Origin: Lethocerus indicus
Lineage: Eukaryota > Arthropoda > Insecta > Hemiptera > Belostomatidae
Reading direction: 5' to 3'
NCBI GenBank assembly: GCA_019843655.1
Contig: JACDQD010000011.1
Location: forward strand, 13,558,604 to 13,622,603
Length of the DNA stretch: 64,000 nucleotides
Shown in pieces: positions 63,794 to 64,000 of this stretch (positions within the stretch are counted from its first letter, which is position 1; each line of letters begins with the position of its first letter). The notes below the pieces were generated by a model. The model was given only the letters and a program-made list of their open reading frames with translations. It was not told the origin of the DNA and did no database searches. A program made the translations under genes and the position numbers.

Positions 63794-64000
63794 GTCTCAT
63801 TTTTGTACCAGAAATAAATTCAAAATCCGATTTCCTCTCAGGATTAAAATAGTCCATCTTACTCTTGGTTTTGTCAAATGCGGCCACTCTGAATGGTATT
63901 ATCTCCAAAAGTGGCAAACCTGGAGCCATCGAAAGAACTCTTCCTCCGTGTGTCGGTTCATAGAGATCAGTCTGGAGGCTTGAATCCGGGTGTGGGAGAC
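63794..64000 (-). CDS. Papss: PAPS synthetase, penultimate exon (runs off the window)
   Basis: Read leftwards from the right edge after two partial-codon bases, it encodes 68 residues of the ATP sulfurylase domain: [20 protein letters not shown], then [20 protein letters not shown], then [20 protein letters not shown] and FISGTKMR. The segments [26 protein letters not shown] and FISGT-MR are hallmarks of animal PAPSS. The exon ends after one base of a His codon at a GTGAGT donor. The APS kinase half and the catalytic HxxH region lie beyond the window. The enzyme is cytosolic or nuclear and supplies sulfotransferases and proteoglycan sulfation. Confidence 0.95.

Noticed and set aside
1..64000. 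CRISPR arrays, rRNA genes and canonical tRNA genes
   Set aside because: No regularly spaced repeat array, no rRNA core sequence and no cloverleaf with both A and B boxes were seen.

Overview
The window looks like arthropod, most likely insect, nuclear DNA. It is AT-rich with scattered GC-rich islands, it is not visibly short of CpG, it has introns and microsatellites, it carries small DNA-transposon relics, and its three recognisable genes have clear insect or metazoan counterparts. I cannot name the species or order.

Layout. (1) About 1-48549 holds no gene that I can recognise. I read it as first intron, and perhaps further gene body, of a vestigial (vg) homologue transcribed on the minus strand. 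(2) The first coding exon of vg is at 48550-48675 (minus). It encodes the conserved N-terminus MSCPEV..YQAYYPYLYQR and ends in a clean GTAAGC donor. A GC-box-rich promoter region lies just upstream, at about 48676-49240. The exon for the Scalloped-binding domain was not found and may lie beyond the left edge. (3) About 49.2-60.9 kb is intergenic, with polypurine tracts, G-quadruplex motifs, a fold-back repeat family and a possible hAT terminus. (4) A complete single-exon C1D (exosome cofactor, Rrp47/Lrp1 family) lies at 61037-61489 (plus). (5) The right edge (63155-64000, minus) carries the last two coding exons of a PAPS synthetase (PAPSS), convergent with C1D. vg and C1D are head to head about 12 kb apart; C1D and PAPSS are tail to tail with about 1.7 kb between stop codons.

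Mobile DNA inside the putative vg intron includes a piggyBac-type element with TTAA flanks and a broken transposase start (34570-35185), a TTAA-type MITE family (36144-36369 and 39783-39945), a MITE-like pair of 22-bp terminal inverted repeats (45227-45441), an 84-bp direct repeat (46681 and 47189), and a dispersed fragment family with a stem-loop (32220 and 41566). Four long (AT)n tracts punctuate the region.

The three genes have unrelated roles: a wing and muscle selector cofactor, RNA decay and processing, and sulfate activation. They do not form a pathway. I found no convincing unknown multigene system. The best leads are the long gene-free vg flank, the repeated GC-box array at its promoter, and the fold-back and stem-loop repeat families sharing a CTGA(A/T)GATGG...CCGAAAC-type core.
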